This document shows positions 62,492 to 64,000 of a stretch of DNA of 64,000 nucleotides, one piece after another. Under the pieces are notes generated by a model. The model saw nothing but the letters and a program-made list of their open reading frames with translations. It did not search any database and was not told the DNA's origin. The position numbers were made by a program, and so were the translations under genes. The stretch is taken from NCBI GenBank assembly GCA_041398665.1, contig JAWKUH010000013.1, positions 62,001 through 126,000 on the forward strand. The letters are read 5' to 3'. This DNA is from Rohdeia sp041398665. GTDB taxonomy: Bacteria; Planctomycetota; UBA1135; GCA-002686595. The first letter of the stretch is position 1. The number at the start of each line of letters is the position of its first letter.

Positions 62492-64000
62492 ACGCCGCCG
62501 AGGTCGCTCCGGGATCACCGTCGGAGCGCGATCCCGACACGAGCTGGTACCGCGACGTCCTCGTCTGGGTCGTCTTCGCGATCGCCCTCGCCGTCCGCGT
62601 CGCGGTGGTCGTCGACTACGAGGCGCACCACCCGCTCGCCGAGCACCCCGTGATCGACGAGGCCTCGTACGAGCGCTGGGCACTGCGGATCGCGGACGGG
62701 GACTGGCTGGGCGACGAGGTCTTCTTCCAGGAGCCGCTGTACCCCTACTGGCTCGCGACGGTCTTCACCGTGCTCGGGCCCGACCGCACCGGTGTGCGGC
62801 TGGTGCAGGCGTTCCTCGGAGCGGTGACGTGCGTGCTCCTCGTCGCGCTCGGCAGGAGGACCTTCGGACGGTTCGCGGGACTCGCCGCCGGGTTCGCGCT
62901 CGCGGTGCACCCCACGCACGCACTGATGGCGTGCCTCCTGCTCAAACCCAACCTCTTCGTACCGATCTGGGTCGCGGCGGCCTGCCTCGTCGTCGGACGG
63001 ACGGACGGGAGGGAGCGATGGAAGCGCCGCGCGCTCGGCGTCGGGCTCCTCGCGGGGCTCGGCGCGCTCCTGCGCGGCAACGCACTCGTGCTGCTGCCCG
63101 TCGTCGCGATCTGGCCCGTCGTCGCGCGCCGCTTCCGTTGGCCGAACGCACCGGTGCCCGCACTCCGGTCGACTCTCCTCGTCGTCGTCGGGGCAGCGTG
63201 CGTCCTCCTGCCCACCGGCCTGCGCAACTGGTACGTCGGCGACGTGTTCACCCTCACGACGAGCGGCGCGGGCACGAACCTCTACGGCGGCAACAACGCG
63301 TCCAACCCGTACGGGATCGCGACCGAGTTCGACTGGGTCCGCGGCATCCCGGAGTACGAGGCCGGCGACTGGCGCAACGAGGCGGAGCGCCGGCTCGGCC
63401 GCAGTCTCGATCCGGGCGAGGTGAGTTCGTTCTGGGCGGGGGAGGTGTGGAGGTCCGTACGCCGCGACCCGCTGCTCCACGTCGCGATCCTCTGGAACAA
63501 GCTCCGCGCGACGTTGGGTTCCTACGAGGTGCCGGACAACCACGACTTCGCGTGGGACGAGCGCTACGTCACGACGTTGCACCTCCTCCCTCCGGGGCAG
63601 GCGCTCGTCGGTTGGTTGGCGCTCGCGGGATTCCTCCTCCACCCGTTCTCCGCGCGTCGCGAGCGGCGCGGGATCGCGCTCTGGTGGTTCGACCTCGCCT
63701 ACCTCGGGACGATCGTGCTCACGGTGACGAGCATGCGCGCGCGGCTCCCGCTCGTCGTCGTGATGCTCCCGTTCGCCGGCTGGTACGTCGCGCAGTGGGC
63801 GCGCGCGGAGCGGCGCACGCTGCACCTCGTCGGCGCGGCCGTGGCTGCCGGACTCTTGGTGTGGGTGCCGGTCTTCGACGCGGCGGAACGAGCGCAGCGA
63901 CTCGCCGGACGCGACTTCAACCTCGCGGTCTACGACGCACGCTCCGGTGATCCCGTCCGTCTCGAGGAGGCGCGGAGGATCGCCGGGGAGCTCGAGCGCG
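62488..64000 (+). CDS. GT39/ArnT-like membrane glycosyltransferase, partial at window end
   Basis: The frame is open from an ATG overlapping the previous stop (ATGA) to the last base, giving at least 504 residues. GT-C fold: first membrane helix VLVWVVFAIALAVRVAVVV, then the periplasmic loop HPVIDEASYERWALRIADGD with Asp-Glu, and VFFQEPLYPYWLATVFTVLG, which corresponds to the second conserved EPxxP-type loop. Further hydrophobic helices follow, with NWYVGDVFTLTTSGAGTNLY as a large loop. The C-terminal segment after about 480 is turning into a soluble, possibly TPR-like domain (DFNLAVYDARSGDPVRLEE) when the window ends. Partner of the GT39-like gene at 56.7 kb in the same gene run. Confidence 0.88.
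   Translation, partial: MNAAEVAPGSPSERDPDTSWYRDVLVWVVFAIALAVRVAVVVDYEAHHPLAEHPVIDEASYERWALRIADGDWLGDEVFFQEPLYPYWLATVFTVLGPDRTGVRLVQAFLGAVTCVLLVALGRRTFGRFAGLAAGFALAVHPTHALMACLLLKPNLFVPIWVAAACLVVGRTDGRERWKRRALGVGLLAGLGALLRGNALVLLPVVAIWPVVARRFRWPNAPVPALRSTLLVVVGAACVLLPTGLRNWYVGDVFTLTTSGAGTNLYGGNNASNPYGIATEFDWVRGIPEYEAGDWRNEAERRLGRSLDPGEVSSFWAGEVWRSVRRDPLLHVAILWNKLRATLGSYEVPDNHDFAWDERYVTTLHLLPPGQALVGWLALAGFLLHPFSARRERRGIALWWFDLAYLGTIVLTVTSMRARLPLVVVMLPFAGWYVAQWARAERRTLHLVGAAVAAGLLVWVPVFDAAERAQRLAGRDFNLAVYDARSGDPVRLEEARRIAGELER

Overview
The window is very GC-rich, densely coding chromosomal DNA of a Gram-negative bacterium. KdsA (Kdo synthesis), a GspD-type secretin and a heptosyltransferase-like enzyme imply an outer membrane with LPS-like glycan. 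Secreted FG-GAP repeat proteins, sulfatase-fold proteins and a SUMF1-type protein with a signal peptide, together with the base composition, suggest a planctomycete (Planctomycetota). This is an inference; Acidobacteriota or Myxococcota are not excluded. No tRNA, rRNA, CRISPR array, integrase or transposase was seen.

Layout. 1-2.5 kb: end of a large secreted protein and a lipoprotein. 2.5-5.4 kb: rpsO-pnp with a structured leader. 6.2-7.4 kb: a small exported protein converging on a methyltransferase. 7.5-12.4 kb: secretin, GspK-like pseudopilin and a hydantoinase-B-like protein. 12.5-17.2 kb: purA, uppS, cdsA, phoH-like ybeZ and ybeY. 17.7-18.6 kb: a FliA/WhiG-type sigma factor. 18.6-19.4 kb: an apparently orphan c-di-GMP (GEMM-I) riboswitch on the minus strand with its own promoter, pointing at the 3' end of the sigma gene. 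19.4-21.7 kb: an IscU-like protein lacking one ligand cysteine and a B12-binding radical SAM enzyme. 21.7-22.1 kb: an inverted-repeat element and a 32-bp minisatellite. 22.1-27.7 kb: kdsA and a frameshifted diacylglycerol kinase-like gene (minus), a RmlD-like reductase and valS (plus). 28-29.7 kb: SUMF1-family protein. 29.9-36.4 kb: an operon with an RluD-type synthase, methylmalonyl-CoA epimerase, a three-part acyl-CoA carboxylase (carboxyltransferase, biotin carboxylase, separate biotin carrier) and an MFS transporter. 36.5-43.3 kb (minus): membrane TPR protein, transketolase, thiolase. 43.4-48.6 kb: a patatin fused to a ferredoxin domain, a DUF6265-like lipoprotein, a site-2-type protease and a frame-broken aldehyde:ferredoxin oxidoreductase fused to a MoaD-like tail. 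48.6-50.5 kb: two glycosyltransferases. 50.8-55.4 kb: two tandem FG-GAP paralogues. 55.5-64 kb: a frameshifted sulfatase-fold gene, then a five-gene run of GT39-like transferase, sulfatase-fold lipoprotein, radical SAM/SPASM-like enzyme, GT2 and a second GT39-like gene running off the window.

The most unusual items are the riboswitch with no recognisable target gene and a possible antisense relation to a sigma factor; the AOR-MoaD fusion, decayed or mis-sequenced; and the patatin-ferredoxin fusion. Three genes (AOR, lipid kinase, sulfatase-like) carry apparent single-base losses, at least two of them in alternating C/G runs. These could be sequence errors or real slippage mutations.
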